Part shown: piece after piece, positions 22,038 to 36,035 of the stretch
How the letters are laid out: the number at the start of each line of letters is the position of its first letter
Position numbering within the stretch: position 1 is the stretch's first letter
Source of the DNA: Lineus longissimus
Taxonomy: Eukaryota > Nemertea > Pilidiophora > Heteronemertea > Lineidae
DNA length: 64,000 bases
Assembly: GCF_910592395.1 (NCBI RefSeq)
Contig: NC_088314.1
Coordinates: 16,343,998 to 16,407,997 of the forward strand
Direction: 5' to 3'
The notes under the pieces: model-generated
Seen by the model: only the letters and a program-made list of their open reading frames with translations
Database searches by the model: none
What the model was told of the DNA's origin: nothing
Made by a program: the position numbers and the translations under genes

Positions 22038-23094
22038 GTAGGATTTATTGCCAGAGACGCAGGGCACCAGTTAAAAACTATCATTTAACGGACCAACTGG
22101 AGCCTTATATCACGGTAATGTCGGTACTTTACAAACATGTCTAGTGGCAAGTGCTTTAGTGTAGGTAATGCTCACATTCTGTAAACGATTAATCACGTTA
22201 TGATGATACCAAGAACTAAAAAAGACTTAGAATGTGGAAGCAAGAATTCGGCATTTCATCTAGCACGAGGTATCATTCTGGCAATGGGAGCCTTTAGAAG
22301 ATAAACTGGCTCCTATCCAATGGCTATCACTCCTCTTGGCTCGGTGTTGCTTGACTCTGGTCAGAAACAAACATGCCTCATTTGGCTTGACTAATTCAGT
22401 AGTGGTTAATAAGCTATATTCAGACAAGAATTTTAGTGAGGTCATTTTTTGGAGTAAAATCAGGTATTTTCCAATACAGGTAATGAAATGTATACCAAAA
22501 TTTCTGATTATTACATGATTGCACGAATCCAGCAATAATGAGATTGCTCGAATTGTGCAGGTAGTTTTGATACTGCTCCAATCGGCTGGTAACTAAAAGC
22601 TTTGCCTGAGTTTGCGATTTATGACCGTGCAACTAGTGGTATTTTTGTGGCTGAATCTGTGATGCTGTACTTGAAATTCTGTCATTGCACAACTCCAGCT
22701 GTGCTTCATTACCCCCATTTGTGCACACAGTTGATTTTAATAATCGCCCAGTAACTAATACCATCTTACTCAAAACCTTTGAGCCCAAAGTTAATTTTCT
22801 TCAAGACCTTGGTCTTGGACCAAATGCCTTCCTTTGATCATGTATTTCTAAATTTACAACAAAAATGTGTTACTCTACTTCACAGGCACCAAGCATCTCC
22901 CCTCCATCATAATCATGAAATTGTCGCCCGCCGTACGGCTAAATTTACCAAGGAATTGCTTGGTGTCACGTAATGCGAAAGGCTTTCGGTGTTTCCACTT
23001 CTTTCATTGATATATGAGCTCTTTACGCCACTTTTCTCTTTAAAACATGTTCTGGCCTATAATGTATCGTTGTTTATGAAATTGTACAGCCAGT
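22038..23094. other. non-coding spacer
   Basis: No recognisable gene. Short frames at 22260-22973 show no domain. Confidence 0.35.
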
Positions 23095-23253
23095 GCCCGG
23101 TTGTTCAAAAGCACAAAAGTCACGTTTTCCCTAACGGTTACGTTAAGTATCCATAAGGACGTTATCTCTTTCAGTTAAATCCATTGAAATTTTCACGTTA
23201 AGACTTAACGTCTCCGTTAAAGTTAACATGGTTTTGAACCACCCAGCCCAGGG
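23095..23253. mobile_element. hairpin MITE (GTTGTTCAAAA family), copy 2
   Basis: Begins GCCCGGTTGTTCAAAAGCAC and ends TTTTGAACCACCCAGCCC. The middle carries CTAACGGTTACGTTAAGTAT, TCTTTCAGTTAAATCC and CTCCGTTAAAGTTAAC, the subtype also found at 57.6 kb. Confidence 0.65.
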
Positions 23254-24120
23254 CAGCTGAGCCCTGGTTGGAGTAATCTGTCATATTGTACATTGTACAT
23301 TGTTCATTCAAGAATGAAATATAATCAAACCAGTTTGATCGAACTCAATTGCATACTTCCACTTTCAAGGCTTCAGTTGAGGGAATCAGGAAATGTTGAC
23401 GATGGTGTTAAATTCCATTAATTATACAACCCAGTTTTTTCTTCAATAAGTACCATTAACTCTCATACATAATTTTGAAATGAAATCAATTACTAATCAT
23501 ATAAGTATGCATTGCATTAACTTCAATGTACAATGTATATGAGAGCAGTATTATACAAATACAAATAAGGCCACGGTTTGACAAATTTGACACGTAACTT
23601 TCAAGTATATACGTACAAGCACAAATCGACGGACAATCAAGCAGATATTTAACGAATACCTACTTGTTTCCAAGGACGTAAGCCAAGGACTCGAACGAAT
23701 TTCGGTCATATTTAATAGCATTTGTCTACAGTTTTGCAATCGATTGCCATCAAAACAACGGAATAGAGATATATCGTATATATTCTTTATAATGAGAGTA
23801 ATAAATTGGTTAGGTCGATGGTGAATCTCAGTCATATACTAGTAATTTATGAAAACATCATCTTTTTTCGGTTTTGTGTTCCGAAATGTGATTAAAATGA
23901 CATAACCATTTAATGACTTGCATTACCTAAGCACACCTCTGTCATATGGTGCCGCAGTATATTTACGAGTTGAATCTTTGAAATTGCTCAGCGCAAAATT
24001 AGCCTGGCTAGCTGCTGCGAGTGACGATTGGCAAGCCAATGTATTAATCAAACTCTCAAACGATAGAAATAATCAACCCATGATTGTTATGTGACGTCGT
24101 GATACTAGAAGTGACACCCA
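23254..24120. other. non-coding spacer
   Basis: No supported feature. Confidence 0.35.
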
Positions 24121-24395
24121 CACTCTAAAATCTAGGGGTGCGTCCAAGCAGCCCAGGAGTTATCATAGCTCCCCTCCCCCCCCCCCCCCCCCCCCCCAAC
24201 ACACAGGGCATCCCACTGTATAGCACCTTCATAAAAGGGTGCTGAAACAGTATCCTGTTTAGGGGTGCGCATGCGCTGTTACGGCACTGTATATAAAGCA
24301 CCTTTATAATAGAGTGCTGTAGGGTGCTGTGTGAGGTGCATTATATGGTAGGGTGCCATAGAAAAGGGGTGCTAATTAGGAACCTGCACAACAAA
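24121..24395. repeat. GGGTGCTG-rich repeat with poly-C tract
   Basis: A run of about 22 C (24176-24197, broken once by the preceding T) is followed by repeated GGGTGC(T/C) and GCACC words in both orientations, for example AAAGGGTGCTGAAACAG, TAGAGTGCTGTAGGGTGCTG and GGTAGGGTGCCATAG. Similar words recur near 24720. The unit is irregular and the origin unknown. Confidence 0.45.
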
Positions 24396-26389
24396 ACCTG
24401 CCAATAGGGAGCCATGCAGGCAAGTGGACCATGGTTGTAATGAGAAAGCAATTTCGTGGGTCAATGATTATTGAATATTACATCGCTTAATTACTCTACA
24501 TGGGGAAATAGCACCAAAAATGTTGTTTTATTGGTCCTTAATTCTGTTTTGATGAGTTTAAGGGAGAAAATCAACAAAACTTAATTTTAATGGAAAATGC
24601 ACTGGAAGTGTACCTTTCAGTACTGGTGCTGCCATCTGGATTTTTAGTTCTGCATGTTCCTCATTGGGATAGGGTTGCCACAGAAAAAGAGGTACGATGT
24701 GGGAAGGAAGGGTACCATAGATAAGGGGTGCTATTAATAGGATGCCGTAGCAATAGGATGCAGTTGAGATAGGCACGGAAATAAGAGACAGCATGACCTC
24801 TCCCTGTCCCTGCAACACAGGTCCAACGACTGGCGGCCACTTCCTCGACTAAGTGTGAAATCGCTAGCAGCCCACCAGGGAGTTTTGGCCATGATCCGGA
24901 CCCTGCATCCAGAACCAGCGTATACGGTGACCAGGACGGCAGACGACAGAATTCGCCTCCAGGACTGTACCAGATTGAAAATTCGGAGGAAGAAAGAAGA
25001 AGAGAAAACAAACTGAAACGAAAGGATTCGATATCAGCTTCATGTGGCTAAAATCCGGAAATTTATGATTGATATTATGAGAAGTTATTTAAATTCAAAG
25101 TGGGTAATATTTTTTTGGATCATCTAGAATCTACTGAATGTTATTTCCATTTTCTAATATTCGGTATATAAATCTAAAGATAACGATGTGAACGATAGAA
25201 TATTGAGTCAGTTATTGGAGGCGAAGATTTCTCCATTGGACATTGTCGAACGGGAATCCAATGCGAGCCGATCAAATGGACAACAAACAGGTAAAATAGA
25301 TCGTCTACTGAACTCGATGCGTGCCACCTCATCGCTCTAATCGATTAACTTTAATGGTGTTCAGGTGATTTGCTACTCATTTTTCAGAAGAGACGAGTTT
25401 TGTCTCTAACTGCGGATTAGATATCGGTGTGCGAAATGGCCCAGTGGGAAAGACCCAAATGGGGTCGATTCTTGTCTTTTCGTCATATCAAATATCTGTG
25501 TATGAAATGCGCAGTGTAAGATGCCCAAATTGGGTCGATTCTGGTATTTACGGCAGACTAAATTTTGTGTTTAAAATGCCAGGCTGAAATTCTCGAAGTG
25601 GGTGGTTTTGATCTCCACGATAGATTAAATATCGAAGAGGGCAAGGCTGTCCAATGAAAATGCTGTCGAGAATTACGCAACCTTCAAACACAACTTGGAC
25701 ACAAAGAACCAGGATTGCATCGAACCCGAGACGCACAGAACCCGCTCCTCGTCTAGCAAAGATAGGTCACAGTAAGGAAAGTATTCCCAAACCAGTAATC
25801 GTCGCCAAAACGAGCTACATCGCCTGGACAACCGTCAGTCGATTCGAATATACCGCCTTGTCTGGGATGCTGACCGCACTTTCGCCATAACCCATTTCTG
25901 AAAATAGGTTTGCGCACAAAAAGCACATCTGCGCATATCCTTGTTGATTTTGTCGAGATATGACAAATTCCCAATTTTCTCCGTCAATAGCATTCCGCGA
26001 AGTTACTATTTATAGCTCACAGGGTCATTTGCATAAGATATTGATGACGTTTTAGTCACGTGACAGTCGGACATCGACACTTATTTCTACGCATTTGAAC
26101 TTATTTCAAAGTCAATTATCTTTGACCCTGCATTGTTTCTAGCATGAATGATATCATAGAGTCAGAGAGAGAAATATTCAGAACAATTATGTAGTATTTC
26201 CAACACTCGGACATGTGCCAGATTGAATCTAACTGCCCTAGTTAGAAAGCCTGAATCCATTACGAAACCGCACATTTGTCCAACATTGCCTGTAATTCAG
26301 CGATGGGGAAATAGAGGGCAGCAGCTGCAGTGACCTCATCTTCGCGGAATGCTATTGTTTTAACACCAGTTGACAATCTATATAATAAT
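24396..26389. other. mostly non-coding; two weak exon-like stretches
   Basis: At 24821-25051 a plus-strand frame follows a good acceptor-like CTCTCCCTGTCCCTGCAACACAG and gives a polar, charged peptide ending KRKDSISASCG. At about 25183-25291 a plus-strand frame reads LSQLLEAKISPLDIVERES and is followed by CAG|GTAAAA. Neither matches a family known to me, and both could be chance frames. Confidence 0.2.
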
Positions 26390-27373
26390 ACTGGAAGGGG
26401 GACGAATAAAGTTACACTTAGAGGCGTTGGATTGCCTTGAAATTTTGCATGAATTGTGGTGACACCTTACCCTGATGCAACGTCTTGGTTTTGTTCAAAA
26501 ATTTACTTCAGTGGAGCAGTAATGAGGGATTTTTAATCGGACACTGTCAATTCTCCTTACCACTTATTGCTGTTAAATTATGCAGGGACTTAATTAATTA
26601 TCTGCACTCCCTCTGGGGTGAATAACATTACCTTTTGAACAGCTGGCTGTGATGGATGATTGGAACAGCCGGTATACCTGCTGACCTGCTGAACCCAGGT
26701 TAATGTTATTTTCAATCCACGATTTCGCGGGAAATGAAATTGTAAACAAACGCATGTGTGCAGTTCAAATGTAAACAAAAATGTATTTTTGGTACTTTGG
26801 TTGCTGGACTTGGGTTTTCCCGCAGTTAAGAGCTGGGGTCAAATTGATGGTCTATTGTTTATGGGTGCTGTTTTAGTCAGAGCTTGCCCTTGATTATGAA
26901 GGAATTTTCAAATGAAGGTGACCATGGTCTGTTTATGTGCTCACCACAGCTTTCAATACTTGATGTATCTGAAGAGGCACGCTGAACCTTACATGGCCTT
27001 ATCAAGGAGCTGCTCACGATGCTGAACTTCTAGCTTGCCTGTCGACGAAGTGCCTTGCTCGAGACATTTGGAAGCCGACATGTGGAGGCCTATCTGAGTT
27101 CTCCTTCTTCTCCGTATAAAAAGGGGCATATTGCTGACTAAGGAACGAGGCATATTGACATTGCCTCATCATCTCTATCGGACCAATTGATACACTTTTT
27201 ATGCACACATACAGCACGCCACAGCTAGGTCCGAGTTTGTGGACAAATGGTTTGTTTAATTTGCCTCTTCAATATTGCTCCTTTGATATTGCATTAGATT
27301 TTCATTGCAATTCAATCTATTCAAGATATAGCCCATTTGAACCTGCCTGCGCCACGGGTATAATGCTAGTAGA
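26390..27373 (-). repeat. dispersed repeat R1, copy A, with conserved C-terminal frame
   Basis: This is the longest of three related copies (others at 40.0 and 49.2 kb). It starts ACTGGAAGGGGGACGA, contains CCTGATGCAACGT, TTTTTAATCGGACACTGTCA and CTTGATGTATCTGAAGAGGC, and ends GCCACGGGTATAATGCTAGT. On the minus strand, ending at 26590, the frame reads QPAVQKVMLFTPEGVQIIN then stop, a variant of the same peptide in copies B and C. It holds a segment at about 27070-27290 missing from copy B. Confidence 0.7.
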
Positions 27374-27814
27374 TTAGATTGAGCGCGATGTTTTGTATGT
27401 GTAAAATGCTGTACACGCGACCACGTGTCGGCACAGCTAGGTCAATACAAATACATGTACTGTGAATGTGAAACACCCCATCTCTCCATATAGGATATAG
27501 TCAAACCGGGGTGTTTCGAGGGGTTGTCGCCCGAACCGTTTGAGTATCCTTGCTTGACTGATTTATAGGACAAGGCACGCTCGATATCCCAGCTGGTGAT
27601 AAATTTGCGAGAAGCATGCGTTGGATTCTTCCTAAGTTAGTAAGGGAAACCTATCATGAAGCGCTTATAGAGTGGAGAGCCCTGAATGGCCCGCACGAAC
27701 AAGTTTTGTCTCTTTAAACTTTAAGCATCATGCACTCTTCAAATACATAAAGAACAATATAACAAGACCTAGGAGGATGTTCGGGTGAAATGACACTCTC
27801 TCTCTCTCACAAGG
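27374..27814. other. non-coding spacer with small hairpin
   Basis: GAAACACCCC (about 27470) and GGGGTGTTTC (about 27509) form a 10-bp inverted repeat. No gene seen. Confidence 0.35.
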
Positions 27815-28156
27815 TTAGCTGCCTGGAACTGGACTCGCATCCAATGTTCGCTTCTCCAGCCCTGCACACAAAGCCCTGATCGAGATATGACAAATAGATA
27901 GCACTGTCTCCTTGGAGGTGCGCACTGCAACCTCGATGCAAAGAGTTATGATTGCGGTTTTCATTCATACAAATCATAGAAGTACGGTACTAGAACCGAG
28001 GTTGATAGTTTTAATCTTGGTGCTGACTTAAAGGTGATGTACGTCTGTACTTCTCCAAATGAGGGCGAATGTCTCAGGGGTTTGTGTGCAGGGCCAGAGA
28101 AGCAAACATTAACCCCTGATTTCTTCAGGATGCTGGACTCGATACCAGGCTACTTT
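27815..28156. mobile_element. inverted-repeat element, about 340 bp
   Basis: Left-arm words CTGGACTCGCATCC and CCAGCCCTGCACACAAAGCC (27826-27878) are mirrored by GGTTTGTGTGCAGGGCCAGA and GGATGCTGGACTCG (28079-28143). The arms are about 70 bp with small indels. Non-coding loop. No target duplication identified. Confidence 0.6.
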
Positions 28157-31100
28157 ACATGACACCTTTATGTGGTAAAAAGCACCGCTTTTAGGATTTA
28201 GGATTTCGGTTGCAAGATAGCAGATGATGATCGTGGCATGCATGTCAGAACGCTCGTGCGTCCTCCTTTCCTATAATGAACCCCAACGAACATTTTGCCT
28301 GGATCCCAGGGAGTTTGTTAAAGCAAGATTGGACAGCATTAAGCATTATAAAGGCTATTTGAATGGGAGTCACACAGCACTTACCATAAGTTCCAACAAA
28401 CTTACAAAGCACAAATATTGGGGCGCGATCACCATGTATCATATCATATCGCATTCTACTATCATTATTCTATTATATGAGGATTGTTTTTGCAATCAAT
28501 TTTAACGAGGGTTTTGACACATGCATACGGTGGATGGTTCGATCGTTAAGGGCCCTCCATGACAGCTTGTCACAGCTGTGTTATGTCTAGGCCTATTCAC
28601 CTTCAGGCGAAAGCGTAATTCAAAACAAATACAAATATTGAACTGAACTTCAAACGCTGTTTTATTTGAAGTTGTGTTCTTAATATCTTCTAGCTCCCTT
28701 TCCTTCACTGCAGGGGCAGGCCATAATGACCTTTTTACCTCATGGTCGGAGGGAAGGCGGAACATACTCCCAGATCGCCTGCCAAAACGTTTTTACCCTC
28801 GCCGGTTCAGCCCTGTCGTCACCTATGAAAACTGTTTCGTTGGGGTCAATGTATTGCGCTGACAACCCTTTGATAAGACATAAGAACAATGAGAATTTAG
28901 GTAAGGTGCGAACAGCCTTTTAAAAGAGATTATTCACCGCGTATTGAACTGGGCATGAATTACAACTACAATGTATACAAAGACAGGAAAAAATAGCTTT
29001 ATACTGCATTCTCTTAATTTAGCCGAAAGCGAGTGTTTTGTAGCATAACCCGGTGCAATTATACTCAGATGTATTTACTTTAGGCCAAATAACTGACCGG
29101 AGACTGATGCCTGATCGATAACAGCACATCAGAGCAAATATAAAAACGATCGGTTATGTTCGCCCTGTTTGAAATTGAAATAACTTAATGCCAGTTCGAT
29201 TTCGTCCATTTATCGGACGGTAAAAGTCAAATCATGCATGTCACAAGTCACAGCACCAAGCGCTGATTGGCCTAAAGTGTTTGTTATGAACACGTAATAC
29301 CACACAGCGCCAAGCACGTGCGTGAGACATCATAGAATGTAGCAGACATGACCGATTGTCTTATTTCGAAGAGAAATACGTGAGACGATCACGCACCAAT
29401 CTGAAGTCTCCCAACTTGATCTCCCCCGTCCAAAAAAATCACCTTCTGGTTCGTTTTTTCTTTGTCCTGCAGCATACAAACGGTGATGCATAATTTCATG
29501 CTTCTGAACAGACAATACGAACTGAAGCCGGGAACAGATGTTGTCCCAAATAGGTCATCCACACACTGTTGAAACTACCAGAGTTAAACCATCAACAAAT
29601 ATTTTCGAAGTTGCAATTTGTTCCAGGTTTTTCGTATATTGACCCGACTACATTTTAATTATCAACTTGCATGTTACATATAAAGGGCGACTGAAAGACC
29701 CTGAATCTCATGATGCGAATAGTTTTGAAATTCCCCAGGAAATTCTGAGGGGCCATCGCCGCGTAAAATTCCACCTCGACCTTGATCTTTTCTATTTTCG
29801 AACATCTCCCCATAACACGATGATGGCCAAAACCAATATAGCTAATGGCACACGCGCCTCTATCGGACGTATGAATCAGGTCACGTACAAAAACAAGCCA
29901 ATCATTTTTCTCATATATCTCATGTAATCTGTATTTTCTGGGTTGGTTATCCATTATCCGAGTCATCTGCCGACAGGTGTTTGCACGTCAGCTTTCAATT
30001 CATTCTCCAAGCAGACATTCTCCCTGCCAGCAGTATTAGACACTGTACAACCAAAAAGTTTAGGTGCTTTAGGCGGACTTGGCTGATAAGCACATAATTA
30101 TTTGGATGTGGTTAGTTTGGGTTACGTCCCTGTGCTTAATGTGTAAATGTTTCAGTTGAAACCAAAAAGGTTGGCATAACGACTGACGCGTGAATTTTTA
30201 GTCCCAAGTTTGCGTGTTCCCTGCATCTCGTCTTTAACCTCTGTGACCTATCAAAAAGGTAGCTACACGATACTCTCGAACGGTTCAATGATCTTCCCAT
30301 TATCCCACCACTTCACCCGGTCAGAAATATCGGCTAAGACCGATACCCTTGGCCTAAGCGTCATAACGTGGGAAAGGACCAGTTGATGCTGCCAATCCAT
30401 GTTCGCTGTATCGACTTCCATTATCCATCTACATTTTCATCGGGTGATTTTTTGTCCATCAGAACACCAGATTCCCCTCGTATGAGAACTACCCACGCGT
30501 TAATAACAAGCCACGTGACCATTGCAATACCCTATCTGCCAAATATGTTTATTGTCGAAGTTCTTTGGTCGACAGGACAGGGATATTTGCCCGAACAGCT
30601 CCTATACACCTGTGCGTACTGGTCACAATAGCATAACGATGTATTAAAGAGATCCTCCTGCAGTCCAAATTACAATTGACATCCGTCCTGCTTCGCGTCA
30701 GTGACACGCCAATGGCGCGAATTTGGGGATGACAATTGTGATTTAGACTAGTCCGGGAGCTGAGTGACTTTTATTTAACATACACGCAACCAATGATTTT
30801 AATGTCTTGTGGGATAGAGTACGCCTGCCTGACCATAGAAACCCAATTCTTATGTTTTTTTTCCAGTGGTGGGTGTAGGAGATAGATGGGTTAGAATTTT
30901 TGTTAATGACTTCATCATTGGACGACGAATGGAGCTCTGTATAGGAGCACAAGCATCAATGTACACGTAAATATTGAACGGTAAGTGCGTATTAAAAACG
31001 GTAAATTTATCTTTCCGTCCGCCGACACAAGAAGTACTTTGGGTTATCAGGCTCAACTTGGTAAAAACATTGATGTATGCTCTATCGCATGATGTAGTAG

Positions 31101-34100
31101 GCCTACTCCTCGAAAGTACACCTGACTTCCTTCGAAGAGTTTAAATGAACAGATCTTTTACTGTTGTGAACTGAAGTGTAAAATAAGTGTCGTACGGATT
31201 AGTTACGTACACCAGTATCGACTGACTTTTTTGCGTACGTACGCAGGAGGGGTATGGTGGGCTTCAGTGCACATTGATGCGAACAAGGAGGGAATGGCGT
31301 ACGTGTCGTACTAAATGCACCGCCATCCTGTTTGATGTCGGAATGAGGACATTGGCTATAGCGAAGGCTATTGAAATAGAATCATTGCATCCTGGACTTT
31401 CTTTTTCCAGTGGCGTTCGACGTCTTTCATACAAACCAAACAAAGAAAGCTAGTTGAGTAACAGCAAACCGAGTAGTTGATAAAGCGGTACATTTCCGAG
31501 CGAGCCGATGGTATTAAACTCTCCACACATGTCACATCACGGAGCTCCAAGCATGACTAGGCTTCCAATAGGAAAGGTTCGTGACAGTAGGGATTAGACC
31601 CATGTCTCTTTATCTTGTCTGCTGTCAAATGTATGAAGATCATCCTGTTCATTTGGCCATTTTGGATGCGAAACGCACAACAGATCCAATAGTGTGTTGA
31701 AGCGACTATTTGTTGATCAAATTTCATAAATGACAAACATTTCATAAATAATGCCTACGTCATCTGATTAATTTTTCAATAAATGTCAAACTTAAAGCGT
31801 GGCTTTCTACAAAAGGCACCACTGATATGGAGGTATTCCAAGTTTTACATACTCTATGTTAAGAAACTAGCTAGCCTCATCGTCCATGTACTACATGTAA
31901 ACTTAGAATCTTATTGAATAGATGATTAACGAAAAAAATCACTGGCCTTCGTGTATTGCGTTTATCTTGACCAACTAATTTTTTGCACCTTATCAAGATT
32001 TACCCTGGCCACGTACGTTTACAGGGCGAATAGACCGTGAGGATAAGGACGTATTGCGTTGTAAGTTACTGGCTAAAGTTTTAATTTGTAAAAATCTGTG
32101 TAACTCTTGCAATTGTAGTCGATCAAATGTGGGGAGAAACATAAAAGTGGTTTGTGGACAACTTAGGATTAATAAGTATAACCTACTCAAGATAGACGAG
32201 ATTCAGTGGCTGAATGAGGTCCAAACTAACGACACTGCGAAAATACTTTTTAGATTTTAATGATGAAGGACAGAAGCGACTACAGTAGATATGATAGATA
32301 TGATTACCTGGCTGGCCTGTTGGTAAGCAAGATAAAGTGTAATCTTTGTACCCTATTGTACTTTTCACATCGCACCAACATGTATATACGCACGCTGTAC
32401 GAAATTTCACCTCTTGTTCAATTGTACTCTCTGCGTGTACGAATAAATAAAAATAATAATAAAATGCATTGACACACGGTGTCGTCTGAGATGGATGCAC
32501 GAGAGATGCGGCGAACGAATTTTGGCAAGAAGAAACAGAGAAAGTAATTTTCGTCTTAGATACATTATATGTCGCTGATTAAACTGTGAAGTTATTACAC
32601 ATCTCTGATGAAGAAGGTGCTAAAATATATAATTGACTTACAACGTCTTTGGGTCACCTATGAACATTTGCTTGGTCTGTCGCTTTTGAATTTTGTTGCT
32701 TCTAGTTTTCAAAGCAAAGATATTTTTCAAATTTGATATAAAATATATTTACCTATAAAACTACCAACTACTAGGACTATTTTTATTACACTACTTTTAT
32801 TTCACCTTGAATTATGATAAAATCACAGCCACGGCCTTCATCGAGCAATTGATAGTCGCGGCTTTGTAGCGTGTTTCAGGAAAGGGTCCAGCCTCGATTC
32901 ACGTCAAATGGTTATCGTGGTAGAAATAATTAAGTAAATCACAAGGACAAATATCTTGCTTGGCGACCACTCAAAAGCCGTGTGTTTATGAATCAGAGGA
33001 GTTCCTTACGTGTATGACCCGGGGTAACATGTACCAGACCCGATTACACCACTCGTGTGGACAGAGCTAAGTGCGCTCGGGAGTTTATCATCAATCAAAG
33101 ATATGGGGGTTATTGTGGTGGAGGCTACGACGCCCTGGCGGAGTGTGTGCTGCGGCTGCCTGAGATGACGCGCTGGCAGATGCGAGCATCTGATATGGCG
33201 GGAAATGTCAGCTTGTCTGTTATTAATGCTCTTTGGTGTCGAGGAGATCATCCCAGATACACGAGCAATTAAACTGCTTTAATAGTTTGCGTGTTGGTTG
33301 ATGGCGGCCTTGGAACATGGAAAAGATGGAAGCAATTTCATGTCATGATTACAGCAGCTCCGGTGGTTTTCATCGGACAAGATTAGTTTAGTAGCCATGG
33401 GGTGAAGGTAGACGGTCCGGCAAGGATTTTCGAACGGCGGGTTGTAGCTCGATTGAGCTAGTTCGCCCTTCACACCCGCTAATTCGACTATACGCCCGTC
33501 TAGTCATTTCCAAATAGTGTCCACAAAAGAAAGACCATCGAAAAACCCGTCAATCGAGCTGCGTCATTTCTAAAAGATTTGCACGAAAAAGTTGATTTAA
33601 GCGACGATTGGCTCTTTCAACTGTGTAAAACCAGATGAACATCGGTAAGATTTAGCTTAACCAATATATCACACATTTTCTGTGAAAAAATGCAGTACAT
33701 TTTGGCTGGTAGAAAGAACTGCGTTATATTCGGTCACGATCCGGCACAGCTTGATTACGCTTTCGCCCGTGCGCCCGCTGATTAAGCGGCGCCATGCCGG
33801 CATGGCGAGTAATATCGAGATCGACGTAGGCTGGTCGCCGGGGTTAGCCTGATGATCGGGCTAACATCACTGCCCGACTGGTAGATGGATCGACTGTTCT
33901 TAGTCTTATACACAAATGGACAGGCACGTATAGGCTGATAAGTACTAGGTGATCTCAAAAAACATCTGTGCAAACACTTCAGACCAAATTTGGGAATTCT
34001 GAAAGCAACAATTTGTCATAACTTCCCGTTACGTTATAAAATCGTAAGCCTTTAATTCTCCATTATCGGCGTAAGCAGTGAAAAAATCAATGCGCATGCG

Positions 34101-34554
34101 TAACCGGATGCAAAATTGTGTTCCTTCTTCTACCGTTGATTCAAAGGCCTCAAAGGAGTATTACAAAGCATTTTTTGTAGGAGACTTCCCTTTGATTTTG
34201 CTTTTGGAAATGGTAGAAAACTCTCTGGTGACGAACTCTTTTGACCTTCATGTGGCAAATTGCACATAAAACGATCAACACCTTATACAGACCCTGGCAG
34301 ACGAGAATTTTTTTCTGAGGTTTCTCAAAACACCTTCATCGTGAACAAGGCGCTAGATCAAAGTGTTCTCAGTGTTGCGCTGGAGGCAAATGGGCAAACT
34401 GTAAATCGAATCAATTATTTTTACCCCCAGAATATAACATACAGAGAGCGTACATCCAATCAAACAGCTCTATGAAAAAAAATCATATATTTTAAGCCAG
34501 GCAAGCTATCGGCAATGAAATCAGCCAGAGTTTTATGCCTTCGGAAACCCTAAT
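28157..34554. other. long non-coding stretch
   Basis: No recognised gene, tRNA or array in 6.4 kb. The frame at 33018-33272 (plus) is GC-richer and reads RYGGYCGGGYDALAECVLRL, which might be an exon, but no family could be named. At 31190-31310 the word CGTAC is unusually frequent. Confidence 0.35.
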
Positions 34555-35190
34555 ATTTTATCTTCAGAATGACCTGATATACAAACCTTGGTCCTGTGTC
34601 TACAAAATGACCAGATATAACGCCCTGGTAGTCTTCAGAATGACCTGCCAGTAATATATTAACCATTGTCTCAGTTGTATCTTCAGAATGACTAGATATA
34701 AAAATCCTGGGACCAGTTGTTCAAAGCAAGTTTGTCACTAATGCTGGCGTTAACTTTAACTTGGCGTTAAGTCTAAAGGGCTTAACTGAAGGAGATAACG
34801 CCAGCGTTAGTGACAAAACTTGATTGGACAACCAGGCCCTGGTCGTATATCTTCAGAATGACCAGATATAAAGTCTGGTCTTATATCTTCAAAATGACCT
34901 CATATAACACCCTGGACTGATATAATTATATCTTCAGAATGACCGGATGTAAAACCCAGGTTTTTAATGTCAGAAGAACCTGATTCAAAATCCTAGTGTC
35001 ATATCTTGAGAATGACCATATATCAATATCTTTAGTCTAAGAATGACCTGATATAAATATCTTCAGAATGACATGATATAAACCCCGAGTCTTATATGAC
35101 CTCATTTAAAACTCTAGCCTTATATCTCGATCCACAATGACCTCATTTAAACCCTGGTCTAATATCCTCAGAATGAACTAATATATTACC
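34555..35190. repeat. degenerate tandem repeat, CTTCAGAATGACC unit
   Basis: TATCTTCAGAATGACC(T/A)GATATAAA followed by CCCTGGTCTTA recurs about ten times at roughly 45-65 bp spacing. The units are diverged. The array is interrupted by a hairpin MITE at 34709-34841 that carries no array sequence. Confidence 0.7.
34709..34841. mobile_element. hairpin MITE (GTTGTTCAAAA family), copy 3, inside an array
   Basis: Begins GGGACCAGTTGTTCAAAGCA and ends TTGATTGGACAACCAGGCCC. The inner arms TTTGTCACTAATGCTGGCGT and ACGCCAGCGTTAGTGACAAA pair almost perfectly. Its sequence agrees with copy 1 at 21914-22037. It splits the CTTCAGAATGACC array, so it inserted after the array formed. Confidence 0.7.
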
Positions 35191-36035
35191 CTGGTAAGTC
35201 AAGATGATAAGTTACATGCGAAACCAAGACCATAAAACGTACCTTGGAGTCAAAACTTCATATCGAATGCCCGGACGATCTATTTTCAAACCCATGGACT
35301 ACATAAAATGTATCCATCTTTTGTCTTCCCATGGGAATATTCACCGTAATGGAACTGATTCATTCTGACACCAAGCCGCAGGCCAGATAATATTCCTTAC
35401 ACGTCAATGTGACTTTCTAAATTTAACCAAATTTGAGACATCCCCATTGGCAAATACCATCATTGAGTTTTTGCTAACCTTGTTGTGGCAACAATGACTG
35501 GCATACATAACATGGTCATGCATCTAGCAGTACCTTGAAGAGAGTCGGCGCCCTTACAGTCTGATCAGCTACGCTAGACGTGACTTAAAGGGGGCTATAG
35601 GCAGGAGCTAGGGGGTCAAAATTGTGGTCTTTAGGTGACTGATATGTAGTTAGGGGACCTGGTCGAGTTTGACTACGTGGTGAACTTATGTTCTGTGGAA
35701 TGGGAGAGACACTTATTTTCAAGTTTGCGTATTTCATCTGACATACCTAGAAACCAGTACCAAAAGAATCCCTTTAAGGACCAATGCATGTTCGTTCAAA
35801 ATTTAAATTTTGTCAAATTTGGTATTTTTTTCTAATTATGTAAACACATATTGATTATAACTTTTAACATTGCTGTTGCCTCCGCCAATAAAGATGATAT
35901 GCTCTCTCTGTCAATTATAAGTATCACGTTATCTGTCTAGTTTGCAGTAGCTACCGTGGCGTTGTTTAATTCTTTTTGACTGCGGGGTAAAAAAACAATG
36001 CCTACAACCAAATCACGCAAATTCACTAATTAAGG
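35191..36035. other. non-coding spacer
   Basis: No supported feature. Confidence 0.35.

Noticed and set aside
24821-25291. Two exon-like plus-strand stretches with acceptor-like and donor-like ends.
   Set aside because: No consistent joining of the two in phase, the second lacks a pyrimidine tract, and no protein family is recognised.
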